Origin: Weissella confusa
GTDB lineage: Bacteria; Bacillota; Bacilli; Lactobacillales; Lactobacillaceae
NCBI GenBank assembly: GCA_001436895.1
Contig: JQAY01000001.1
Coordinates: forward strand, 197,777-261,776
Direction of reading: 5' to 3'
DNA: 64,000 nucleotides
The first letter of the stretch is position 1; each line of letters begins with the position of its first letter. The translations under genes and the position numbers were made by a program. The notes under the pieces are model-generated. The model had not been told where the DNA came from. It searched no databases and saw nothing but the letters and a program-made list of their open reading frames with translations. Positions 8,053-15,824 of the stretch are shown here, piece by piece.

Positions 8053-9558
8053 ATGGAGTGGTTACTGGGAAAAAAGGAAATTAAGAAAGTAGCATTGGTT
8101 AGCTACTTTTATGAGACGAACCAAACGAAAATGTTGATTCCAGATTTGGAACGCCATTTCAATTGGTCCACTTACATGATCAAATCACTGATTAATGAAT
8201 TGCTACATGATCAGAAACGATTTGGTGTGCCAGAGCAGGGACAGCTAAGATTGAGCCCATCTGAACGTGAAGTGGAATTAATTCCTGGTAACCGAGCCTA
8301 CTTGCTTAGCTTAACAGCAAGCTATATTAAGGAGTCGTATTTATTCCGCACATTAATAACGGGGATGAATAATACACCAACAGCCTTGTCTGTGTTGGCA
8401 GAACACCTTGATGTCCCAAAACTGCATTTAAAAAATGATATTCGTCAATTTAATGATCGTGCGCGACCAGCGAATATTGAAATTAATACTTATAATCGGC
8501 TACAGGGAGACGAATGGGCGATTCGTATTATGCTGGTTAGCATTTTTAAAAACGTCATTCATGATGAAACCGAATTAACTGATTTCTTTGAAGCCGATAT
8601 TATTCAGCAAGCTAATCAAGTGGCACGTTTTTATCAAATGTCGAATGTTGAAGCAGCGCAGTTAACGCAACACCAACACTTGTCATTGATGATTGAGTTG
8701 GCGGTTTGGCTTGTGCGCTTGAATGCCCGTTGCCCAGTTTCAAATTCTACGCAACCGCATGTTCTATTAGCAGATGATCAACTAGATGAGGCATACAAAA
8801 ACCTACTGATTCTGAACGAGTCAGTTATCCGGCGATTTGTTCGTTTGCCACCGCACGAGTTGTCACTGGAGAGTCGTTATGGCGTCTTGATGCTGGTACG
8901 CGTCGGGCTGTCTGCCGGTCATTTGAGTGGCAATGCTAACAAAGAAGTAGGGAAAGTCCATGCGATGTTGAGCAACATTGCCCAGACGGTGTACCGTGAA
9001 TTCTTTGGGCAAGATATGCCACAAGATTTAACGACGCAATTAGCCAATGAACTTGAGCAACCAGCGATGATGCTGCTATTTTTGACGCATATCAATTATC
9101 AAGGAAATGACGATTACACAATTAGCCACTCGTTGTTCCCTGAGTACACGTTGTTTACAGATCGCTTCCTAACACGAGTCAATGAGTACTTAGGTATCAA
9201 GACGCTTAATATTAAGAACCGTTTGTTCAAGGTGTTTTATAACTTATTCATCGGTCTATTAGACCGTGCTGTCATGATTCCGCAATTGCATATTAGCTTG
9301 CGGATTAATGACGCATTTATGCATAAAGAAGTAGCGACCATGCTTGAACGTCAAGCTGAACTACGTATTGATGTGAGCGATGACATGAAGCAATGCGACA
9401 TGATTATCAGTGATACCTTACTGCCTCGTGCGCAAGCAGCACAGGTGATTGTTTGGACGACGTTGCCGACGTTTGCTGAGTTTGATTCATTCTTGCATAC
9501 GGCGGTCAATTTAACGATGAACAAATTTACAGAATCAATCTATGGACGACAGAAGTAG
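8053..9558 (+). CDS. Mga-like (PRD-type) transcriptional regulator
   Basis: A 501-residue protein with the layout of Mga/AtxA virulence-type regulators: N-terminal winged helix-turn-helix (about residues 10-60 and again 80-145), a long helical central part that would hold two PRD domains, and a C-terminal alpha/beta segment (from about residue 405) resembling a PTS EIIB domain. In Mga and AtxA, histidines in the PRDs can be phosphorylated by the PTS, linking activity to sugar status; whether this holds here is not visible. It follows the Rgg-like gene by 5 bases and ends in a strong terminator. No target gene is evident nearby. Confidence 0.65.
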   Translation: MEWLLGKKEIKKVALVSYFYETNQTKMLIPDLERHFNWSTYMIKSLINELLHDQKRFGVPEQGQLRLSPSEREVELIPGNRAYLLSLTASYIKESYLFRTLITGMNNTPTALSVLAEHLDVPKLHLKNDIRQFNDRARPANIEINTYNRLQGDEWAIRIMLVSIFKNVIHDETELTDFFEADIIQQANQVARFYQMSNVEAAQLTQHQHLSLMIELAVWLVRLNARCPVSNSTQPHVLLADDQLDEAYKNLLILNESVIRRFVRLPPHELSLESRYGVLMLVRVGLSAGHLSGNANKEVGKVHAMLSNIAQTVYREFFGQDMPQDLTTQLANELEQPAMMLLFLTHINYQGNDDYTISHSLFPEYTLFTDRFLTRVNEYLGIKTLNIKNRLFKVFYNLFIGLLDRAVMIPQLHISLRINDAFMHKEVATMLERQAELRIDVSDDMKQCDMIISDTLLPRAQAAQVIVWTTLPTFAEFDSFLHTAVNLTMNKFTESIYGRQK

Positions 9559-9563
9559 TCCGC

Positions 9564-9595
9564 AAAAAGCAGATCAGTAATGATCTGCTTTTTTT
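9564..9595 (+). terminator. Rho-independent terminator after the Mga-like gene
   Basis: Perfect 13-bp stem (9564-9576 with 9581-9593), GTAA loop, long T run. Confidence 0.93.
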
Positions 9596-9713
9596 ATTGG
9601 TGTAAAAAACGTTTTTAGGACCGGTTTCCTACAACAAAAGAGGTAAAGCTGGAGTTGACGGTATCTGCTTGTTTTACCATGGAAGTGAATATGAAGAAGG
9701 GGGATGCGCAATT

Positions 9714-10178
9714 ATGAAACATCAAGATGGACTTGAACTTTACGTTGTCGGTACACGCAAGCAACGTAAAGTATCAAAGCAGGTGGCAGACTTCTTGCAG
9801 CAACATCATCTGACATATCGTCTGATTCAGGTTAAACAGTCGTTTCCAATGTCGTTTAGTGAGTTTTGTGAAGTCTTAGCATGGACTAATAAAGCTACGC
9901 GAGATAAAGAAATATTAGCTCTGACGATGAGTGAGCAGCAACACCGGTTGTTTAGCCAGCCGAATAAGGTGACTGGACCAATTATTGTTCAATGGCGTGA
10001 TAATGAAATTGTGAAAGCAAAGTTTGGGATTGTTGATTTGGAAATGTTTATTTCTAAAGATGAGCGGCATCGCCATTTATGTTCAGCATTGGATGAATTA
10101 CAGCGTGCTGACATGCGTGAATATGCCACGACAAACCATGAAAAAGCAGTTGTTCGATCGCAGAATTGCGGATGGTGA
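9714..10178 (+). CDS. Spx/ArsC-like protein lacking the cysteine motif
   Basis: A 154-residue protein that aligns by eye with Spx: LELYVVGTRKQRKVSKQ matches the start where Spx has LYTSPSCTSCRKA, HHLTYRLIQV matches the second strand, SEFCEVLAWTNKATRDKEI matches the EILRMTEDGTDEI stretch, and GPIIVQW...AKFGIVDLEMFI matches the RPIIIDEKRLQVGY end. The redox CxxC of Spx and the catalytic Cys of ArsC are absent; the remaining Cys residues lie elsewhere. Spx normally binds the RNA polymerase alpha subunit, and a cysteine-less paralogue would not respond to thiol stress in the same way. The ATG at 9714 follows AAGGGGG. The assignment rests on pattern only. Confidence 0.55.
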   Translation: MKHQDGLELYVVGTRKQRKVSKQVADFLQQHHLTYRLIQVKQSFPMSFSEFCEVLAWTNKATRDKEILALTMSEQQHRLFSQPNKVTGPIIVQWRDNEIVKAKFGIVDLEMFISKDERHRHLCSALDELQRADMREYATTNHEKAVVRSQNCGW

Positions 10179-10185
10179 CTTAATT

Positions 10186-10216
10186 AAAAAGGCTAGCGCA
10201 AATGCACTAGCCTTTT
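10186..10216 (+). terminator. Rho-independent terminator
   Basis: AAAAGGCTAG (10187-10196) pairs with CTAGCCTTTT (10207-10216). Confidence 0.85.
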
Positions 10217-10982
10217 AATGTATCGTTGAATGGGTAATAGTATGTGTTAGTTGAAGCAAAGCACTCATCAATAACAATTAGACGATAATTTTAGTAAAGT
10301 AAGATTCAACGGTACGGTGCCATTATAACGCCGATTACTAGGCGCTTATGAGGGTTGTCCCTTAATTAGTAAACGGGATATGCCGACAAATAAAAAAACT
10401 CAGCATTGAGCGAATGATGCTGAGAAAACGAAAATAGACTATGCGTCTACTTATAGGAGTGTGTAGTTAATGTACGCACCGTTAACTACATGTCTAAATA
10501 TACTGCTTTAAATGATTTGTTGGGTGAGGTTGCCCTTAAAGTGGAAAAGATGTCAGCCGCAGTTGGATAACAGATTATTCACATTGAAAAGGTATTAGTT
10601 TTTTGAAGGAATAGCATAATGAATATAACTGGGAGTAAAGATACTCACAATAAAGAAATAATGCATTTAGGGGGCAATATCTAGTTTAGAATAACAACCG
10701 TAGATGTATGAGAAATGTACCTGTACCTCTATTTAAAATCGCGTGAATACAGGGTACATTCACTACATGGCTGATACCCTATCACTTACAATCGAAGTGT
10801 GGTAGTACGTCTACGCAGCTCTTTTATAGAACTGAGCATAGTTTCGCATCGTATGTGATTTTTCGGCACATACGGTGTTGCGTATTGGTTATCATGGCTA
10901 ATACGCCCCTCTCTCTTTCTCTCTATATGCAAGTATACTTACCCACTGGTATATTTGGTGAGGGTTTATTTTATTTTTGTCT
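10217..10982. other. Gene-poor stretch with several inverted repeats
   Basis: About 0.77 kb without a supportable gene. Inverted repeats include CTCAGCAT/ATGCTGAG near 10400-10426, TGTAGTTAA/TTAACTACA near 10462-10490, and a GTACC/GGTAC pair near 10712-10754. Only tiny frames occur: 26 codons from 10490 with no ribosome site, and 21 codons from 10619 with GAAGGA upstream. Neither looks convincing. It may be the remains of a decayed gene or a non-coding transcript ending at one of the two terminators downstream. Confidence 0.35.
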
Positions 10983-11011
10983 GAATGGTCGACTTCGGTT
11001 GGCCATTTTTT
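10983..11011 (+). terminator. Terminator-like hairpin with TTCG loop
   Basis: AATGGTCGAC, a TTCG tetraloop and GTTGGCCATT with wobble pairs, followed by six T. It implies a plus-strand transcript coming from the gene-poor stretch. Confidence 0.7.
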
Positions 11012-11053
11012 ATTTGCAAATAATGGTTAGCGACGATACACAACACACGATAC

Positions 11054-11091
11054 AAAAAAGCATCCGCAGTACAGGGGCGGATGCTTTTTTT
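11054..11091. terminator. Bidirectional terminator
   Basis: AAAAAAGCATCCGC (11054-11067) pairs with GCGGATGCTTTTTT (11077-11090). With A and T runs on both sides, it can stop transcription from the left and from the minus-strand YdcZ-type gene. Confidence 0.88.
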
Positions 11092-11245
11092 GGAATATGT
11101 GGGTGTGATGTCTTAATGGGTGATAAGAAAACACTTTGTAAAGAAATGTGACATCACCATATAAAATGGGCGTTGGTTACAACCAACATGATTATCATAA
11201 CGGCTTCGTTAATGATAATCGTCATAATAATCGTATTTGGGATAG

Positions 11246-12148
11246 TTACATCTTCGTTAGGACAACACCGCAGATGAAAAGCAAAATTCCAATAATCTTG
11301 CGGATAGTCACGCACTTTTTAATGACTCCGAATAGACCAAATTGTTCGACCAAGGCTGATCCAACCATGACACCGACAAGTGACAAACCGATTGTAAGAC
11401 CAGCACCAAGGGTAGGCATCAAGATGGTCATAATCAAAACGTAGGCAGCGCCCAATGTTGAAGCGACCCAACCAGTAAATGATGTCAAACCAGTGGGCAA
11501 TGTGTTTTTGTGAAGTGACTTTGTAATGATAACGACGATTAGCAAGAACACGGTTCCCATTAGAAAGGCAATAAATGACGCACCGGAAGCGTTCTTAACA
11601 ATGGCAGACAATTGACCGTTAAACAAACCTTGCGTAGTAGAAAGGGCACCAGCAATCAATGCCCAAATGATTTGCCAGATATTGGCTTTAGGCGCATTTG
11701 TTGGCAAGCTCTTTTCATATGATGTTAGGAAAACACCTGCCAATAGTAGGACAAGACCGATAATTGCAATCACCTTAACGGGGACTTGATGTGAACCGAA
11801 AGCGCCGGTCCAGTCATAAATGAGACCTGAGAAAATTTGACCAAGGGTTGGATAAATGACGGCGTTGATTGGTCCTAAGATAGGGAACAAGATGATGATG
11901 CTGGTGATGAAGGCGGCTCCCATTACACCACCGAGCAACCAAATGTTACCGTGACCAAAACCTAGCGATAGGATGCCAGCGACATTGGCGCGAGTGATCA
12001 GTAACAAGAGAAGGAATTCAATCGTTCCTAGAACGTAAACCATGAATCCACCGGCAATTGGTGATGCCAGTTGCTTACCGAAGTTTGAATTATATGGATT
12101 TTGAACAGCTAGCATCAATCCAGATAAGATGCCAATAAGATAAAACAT
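11246..12148 (-). CDS. DMT-superfamily transporter, YdcZ/DUF606-type tandem
   Basis: A 300-residue membrane protein with about ten transmembrane helices in two homologous halves. Both halves have the pattern typical of DUF606 (YdcZ) proteins: a Gly-rich start with AVQNPYNSNFGKQLASPIAG in the first and STTQGLFNGQLSAIVKNASGASF in the second. Single-domain YdcZ proteins are about 150 residues, so this is a fused duplication. Read on the minus strand, AAGGAG precedes the start by 5 bases. It is divergent from the CNT nucleoside operon and shares the 12.15-12.39 kb control region, so co-regulation is possible. Substrate unknown; nucleobase or nucleoside export is a guess from position only. Confidence 0.75.
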   Translation of the reverse strand: MFYLIGILSGLMLAVQNPYNSNFGKQLASPIAGGFMVYVLGTIEFLLLLLITRANVAGILSLGFGHGNIWLLGGVMGAAFITSIIILFPILGPINAVIYPTLGQIFSGLIYDWTGAFGSHQVPVKVIAIIGLVLLLAGVFLTSYEKSLPTNAPKANIWQIIWALIAGALSTTQGLFNGQLSAIVKNASGASFIAFLMGTVFLLIVVIITKSLHKNTLPTGLTSFTGWVASTLGAAYVLIMTILMPTLGAGLTIGLSLVGVMVGSALVEQFGLFGVIKKCVTIRKIIGILLFICGVVLTKM

Positions 12149-12259
12149 AATGTCTCCTTTTTTATTCTGATTAGTGACAGAGCAACGTTGGAATTTTCAA
12201 AAATCACAGTCAGGATGCGGGTTTAATGCAAAAATCTCCTTTATTTCGAAAAAACCGAG

Positions 12260-12273
12260 TGTAAACGCTTTCT
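12260..12273 (+). promoter_or_regulatory. CcpA (cre) site
   Basis: TGTAAACGCTTTCT fits the catabolite-responsive element consensus TGWAARCGYTWWCW at every position. It lies 30 bases before the LacI-type operator and 120 bases before the CNT permease, consistent with repression of nucleoside use by preferred sugars. Confidence 0.65.
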
Positions 12274-12302
12274 AAATCTTGTGAAGTATGTTACATTATT
12301 AC

Positions 12303-12333
12303 TTGTAAAACGATTTACAAAAACGTTTTACAA
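12303..12333 (+). promoter_or_regulatory. Tandem LacI-type operator upstream of the nucleoside operon
   Basis: TTGTAAAACGATTTACAA (12303-12320) followed directly by AAACGTTTTACAA (12321-12333). It is the same double palindrome as at 5243-5273 before rbsK except for one base. The identity over about 31 bases between otherwise unrelated upstream regions indicates a shared repressor. Confidence 0.75.
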
Positions 12334-12392
12334 GAATTGTACACGAAATATCGTGATTGTAAAATAATTTATCTTTATTTGGGGGTATCGTT

Positions 12393-13619
12393 ATGTTTTT
12401 GATTGTTAACATCATCGCTATTCCAATTCTTATCGGAATTGCGTACTTGTTCTCTATGGATAAGAAGGCCATTGATTGGCGTTCTGTTCTCACGATTGTT
12501 GGGTTGATGTTGGTCTTGGCTTGGTTCTTTAACAAGTTCACGATTGGTCAAGATATCATCAAGGGTGCCGCAAGTGGTTTCGCTTGGTTGATCGCTGTTG
12601 CGAACCAAGGAATTGCGTTTGCGTTGCCAGATTGGCTAACGGCCAACCACGGCGGACCAAACTTCGTCACATCAGCATTGCTACCAATCTTGTTGGTTGT
12701 CCCAATGTTTGACATCTTGACTTACATTGGTGTGCTACCTTGGATTATTAAGTGGGTTGGACGTGGGTTGTCATTCATCACCCGTCAACCAAAGTTTGAA
12801 GCATTCTTCTCAGTTGAGATGATGTTCCTTGGTAACACTGAAGTATTGGCCGTCTCAAAGGCACAATTGAACCGCATGTCAGCACAACGTAATTTGACGT
12901 TGGCCATGATGTCAATGAGCTGTGTGACGGCTTCAGTGCTAGGAGCTTACACAAAGATGATTCCTGGACAATACGTTTTGATGGCCGTGCCATTGAACAT
13001 CTTGGCTTCAATCGTCTTTACAGCAATCTTGAACCCAGTGCAATTGGATCCATCAGAAGACGTTATTGTTAACGAAAGCACTGAAGAAGGTCACCAACGC
13101 GAGCCATTCTTCTCATTCTTGTCAAACTCAATCTTGGGTGCTGGTAAGTTGATTTTGATCATCACCGCTACGGTTATTGCCTTCGTTGGTTTGGCTGCCT
13201 TGATTGATCAATTGCTTGGATTGACTGGCTTCCACTGGTTGACGTTGGAGAAGATTATCGGTGTTGTTATGTTCCCATTTGCTTGGTTGCTAGGATTCAA
13301 CCCAGCTGATGCCTTCAACTTGTCTCAATTGATGGGATTGAAGTTGGTTACGAACGAATTCGTTGTTATGGGTCAAATTTCAAAGTCAATCATGGCTGGA
13401 ACTGGTTTGTTCCACAACCCACACGCGGTTGCTGTTACGGCAGTGTTCCTAACGAGTTTTGCTAACTTTGGAACGCTAGGTATGATTATCGGAGCTTTCA
13501 AGGGATTGACTGGTAAGAAGGTTAACGATTTGATTAGTTCTCAAGCAGGATACTTGATGCTTTCAGGTATTTTGGTTTCATTGCTAGCTGCTGCTACAGC
13601 CGGAATCTTTGTTTGGTAA
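12393..13619 (+). CDS. nupC: Concentrative nucleoside transporter (CNT/NupC family)
   Basis: A 408-residue cation-coupled nucleoside symporter. The N-terminal hydrophobic domain, the central gate region with FFSVEMMFLGNTEVLAV (the conserved Gly-Asn/Ser-x-Glu of CNT proteins) and the C-terminal TNEFVVMGQ segment with the second conserved Asn-Glu-Phe are present. Length and 8-10 predicted helices fit the family. GGGGGT precedes the ATG. It is the first gene of an operon with two nucleoside hydrolases (13-base gap to the next), so imported nucleosides would be split at once. The name nupC is also used for an unrelated ABC permease encoded at 54 kb. Confidence 0.9.
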   Translation: MFLIVNIIAIPILIGIAYLFSMDKKAIDWRSVLTIVGLMLVLAWFFNKFTIGQDIIKGAASGFAWLIAVANQGIAFALPDWLTANHGGPNFVTSALLPILLVVPMFDILTYIGVLPWIIKWVGRGLSFITRQPKFEAFFSVEMMFLGNTEVLAVSKAQLNRMSAQRNLTLAMMSMSCVTASVLGAYTKMIPGQYVLMAVPLNILASIVFTAILNPVQLDPSEDVIVNESTEEGHQREPFFSFLSNSILGAGKLILIITATVIAFVGLAALIDQLLGLTGFHWLTLEKIIGVVMFPFAWLLGFNPADAFNLSQLMGLKLVTNEFVVMGQISKSIMAGTGLFHNPHAVAVTAVFLTSFANFGTLGMIIGAFKGLTGKKVNDLISSQAGYLMLSGILVSLLAAATAGIFVW

Positions 13620-13632
13620 GAGGTAAAAAATC

Positions 13633-14550
13633 ATGCGTCAGGTTATCTTAGATATGGATCCAGGAATTGATGATGCCGCTGCGATTGCAGTTGCCGTCAA
13701 TCACCCTGATTTGAATGTGTCACTTATCACCACGGTTGCTGGAAATGTTTCAGTTGATAAGACGACAAAAAATGCATTGAAGTTGCTTGAATTTTTCCAT
13801 CGTGAAGACATCCCGGTTGCGGCCGGCGCATCTAAGCCGTTAAAGAAGGCATTCGCAGATGCAGCCAACATTCATGGTGAGTCGGGGATGCCGGGATATG
13901 ATTTCCCAGAACCCACGATTAAGCCGATTGAAGATGATGCGGTGACAGCGATGCACAAGGTGTTGCAAACCAGCTCACAACCAGTAACGCTGATTGCGAC
14001 GGGTGCCTACACAAACGTTGCGACGTTGTTCCAAAATTATCCATTTGATTTGGTCAATATTGATGAGGTCATTTTGATGGGTGGTTCGGTGTCAGGAGGA
14101 AACGTCTCATCAGTTGCTGAATTCAATATCTTTACTGACCCAGACGCGGCTAAGATTGTCATGGAAGCACCAGTTAAGAAAACCATGATTGGGCTGGACG
14201 TAACATTGAAGGCGTTAATTACACCAGAAACGATGGCAGCCATCACGCAAATGGGGAAGGCTGGTAATATGTTGAGTCATATTATTACGGCTTATGGTGA
14301 TGTTCATGAAGGCGGTAAGCCGATGCACGATGTGAACACAATCCTTTATGCGGTTGATCCATCATGCATGACTGTTAAAGATGGTGCCGTTGACGTTGTC
14401 ACTGAAGGACCAGCAGCCGGTGCAACGGTTTGGGATTTCCAACACCGTTGGCACGAAAATGACTTCGTTAATGCGACAATTGGTGTTGATGTGGATGCCG
14501 AACGTTTCAACGAATGGTTCTTGGCACAAGTGCAACAAATGAATGCTTAA
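13633..14550 (+). CDS. Nucleoside hydrolase (IunH/Rih family), first copy
   Basis: A 305-residue ribonucleoside hydrolase that cleaves nucleosides to base and free ribose. The calcium-binding N-terminal motif DMDPGIDDA (residues 7-15; family DxDxGxDD), the central VILMGGSV and EFNIFTDPDAAKIV segments and the Asp near the C-terminus (MHDVNTILY) are all present. It follows the CNT permease by 13 bases. Its partner is only moderately similar, so the two probably differ in base preference (purine versus pyrimidine), which cannot be decided from sequence. Confidence 0.9.
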   Translation: MRQVILDMDPGIDDAAAIAVAVNHPDLNVSLITTVAGNVSVDKTTKNALKLLEFFHREDIPVAAGASKPLKKAFADAANIHGESGMPGYDFPEPTIKPIEDDAVTAMHKVLQTSSQPVTLIATGAYTNVATLFQNYPFDLVNIDEVILMGGSVSGGNVSSVAEFNIFTDPDAAKIVMEAPVKKTMIGLDVTLKALITPETMAAITQMGKAGNMLSHIITAYGDVHEGGKPMHDVNTILYAVDPSCMTVKDGAVDVVTEGPAAGATVWDFQHRWHENDFVNATIGVDVDAERFNEWFLAQVQQMNA

Positions 14551-14591
14551 ATAAAATAGTAAAACTTGTATATATAGAGGAGAATGGAAAA

Positions 14592-15536
14592 ATGGCTCAA
14601 AAGAAGATGATTTTGGACTTGGATGCAGGTGTTGATGACGCCTTGGCTTTGGCCTATGCATTGGCAACGCCTGATGCAGATTTGATCGGAATCACATCAT
14701 CATACGGAAACAACGTACAAGACATTACGTCTGTAAACAGCTTGAAGTTGTTGGAGTTGTTGGGTGCAACGGATGTGCCAGTCTTCCGTGGTGTGGACCA
14801 CCCATTGAACACGGATAGTTTTGAGGCAATGCAAGTCTCAAAGGACATCCACGGTGACAATGGTATTGGTAACGTCTTTTTGCCTGAACCAAAGCGTCCA
14901 ATCGAAGATCAATCTGCTGTTGACTTCCTTATTGAAGCCGCTCACGAATATGCAGAGAATTTGGTTATCGTGCCAACTGGTCCTTTGACTAACTTGGCCT
15001 TGGCATTTAAGAAGGATCCTGAAATCGCTGAGTTGATTGGTAATATCACGATTATGGGTGGCGCGCTAACAGTACCTGGTAACGTAACCCCTTATACTGA
15101 AGCAAATATTAATCAAGATGCTGAAGCCGCCGATTATGTTTTCAAGAATGCCAAGCACTTGGTGATGGTTGGACTAGACGTTACGTTGCAAACTTTGCTC
15201 ACAAAGAAAGAGACGCAACAATGGCGTGACTTGGGTACCGAAAAGGGACGTGCCTATGCTGACATCATGGATTACTACATTGATGCCTACTATAACTTGG
15301 ACATCAACAAGGCGGGAGCCGCATTGCACGATCCATTGGCTGTTGGTGTGGCAGTTGACCCTAACTTGGTAACCTTGCTACCAATTAACATGCGTGTCGA
15401 CCACGAAGATGGTCGTACGATTGGTGATTTGAGCCGTTTGACTGATCCAGTCAAGAACACATACGCAGCTGTTGCGGTTGATGCACCGTTCTACTTGGAG
15501 CGCTTCATGAACTACATGGCAATCGCATTGCGTTAA
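14592..15536 (+). CDS. Nucleoside hydrolase (IunH/Rih family), second copy
   Basis: A 314-residue member of the same family: DLDAGVDDA at residues 8-16 (Ala replaces the common Pro in DxDPGxDD, with all metal-binding Asp kept), VPTGPLTNLALAF, ITIMGGALTVPGN, EANINQDAEAADYV and HDPLAVGVAV. The ATG at 14592 follows GAGGAGAATGG; the frame extends upstream to 14514 over the previous gene but without a ribosome site. Last gene of the operon, followed by a terminator. The free ribose produced would need RbsK, whose gene shares the operator of this operon. Confidence 0.9.
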   Translation: MAQKKMILDLDAGVDDALALAYALATPDADLIGITSSYGNNVQDITSVNSLKLLELLGATDVPVFRGVDHPLNTDSFEAMQVSKDIHGDNGIGNVFLPEPKRPIEDQSAVDFLIEAAHEYAENLVIVPTGPLTNLALAFKKDPEIAELIGNITIMGGALTVPGNVTPYTEANINQDAEAADYVFKNAKHLVMVGLDVTLQTLLTKKETQQWRDLGTEKGRAYADIMDYYIDAYYNLDINKAGAALHDPLAVGVAVDPNLVTLLPINMRVDHEDGRTIGDLSRLTDPVKNTYAAVAVDAPFYLERFMNYMAIALR

Positions 15537-15552
15537 TTGAATAGACAGTGCT

Positions 15553-15590
15553 AAAAAGCTCGCATCTTTGTCAGGTGCGAGCTTTTTTTT
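15553..15590 (+). terminator. Rho-independent terminator of the nucleoside operon
   Basis: AAAAAGCTCGCA pairs with TGCGAGCTTTTT; eight T follow. Confidence 0.92.
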
Positions 15591-15742
15591 GCGAACTAAC
15601 GTAATAAATCACAAAAAACATGTGAAAGTGACATGAAAATGAGTAATATTCTCATTTTTAAAAACGTTGATATAACGCGGGGTTTAAACGTTTTATTGTC
15701 TGAAATTCAAACATAATTCACAGTTTGTATTAAAAAATGGCA

Positions 15743-15771
15743 TTGCTTCTCATTTTCGTCCAGGATATGAT
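15743..15771 (+). promoter_or_regulatory. Promoter of oppA
   Basis: TTGCTT (15743-15748), a 17-base spacer and TATGAT (15766-15771), about 50 bases before the oppA start. Upstream, 15635-15659 holds an AAAATGAG/CTCATTTT inverted repeat that may be an operator. The rest of the 288-base gap shows nothing coding. Confidence 0.6.
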
Positions 15772-15824
15772 ACATGCATATTGAAAAACGTTATTTACAT
15801 TTTCTGGATATGGGGAGTTATTTT

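Noticed and set aside
10490..10570. 26-codon frame that might encode a small peptide or bacteriocin
   Set aside because: No ribosome binding site, no leader motif and no transporter or immunity gene nearby.
10855..11151. 98-codon plus-strand frame in the gene-poor stretch
   Set aside because: It runs through two terminators, has unusual composition and no ribosome site.
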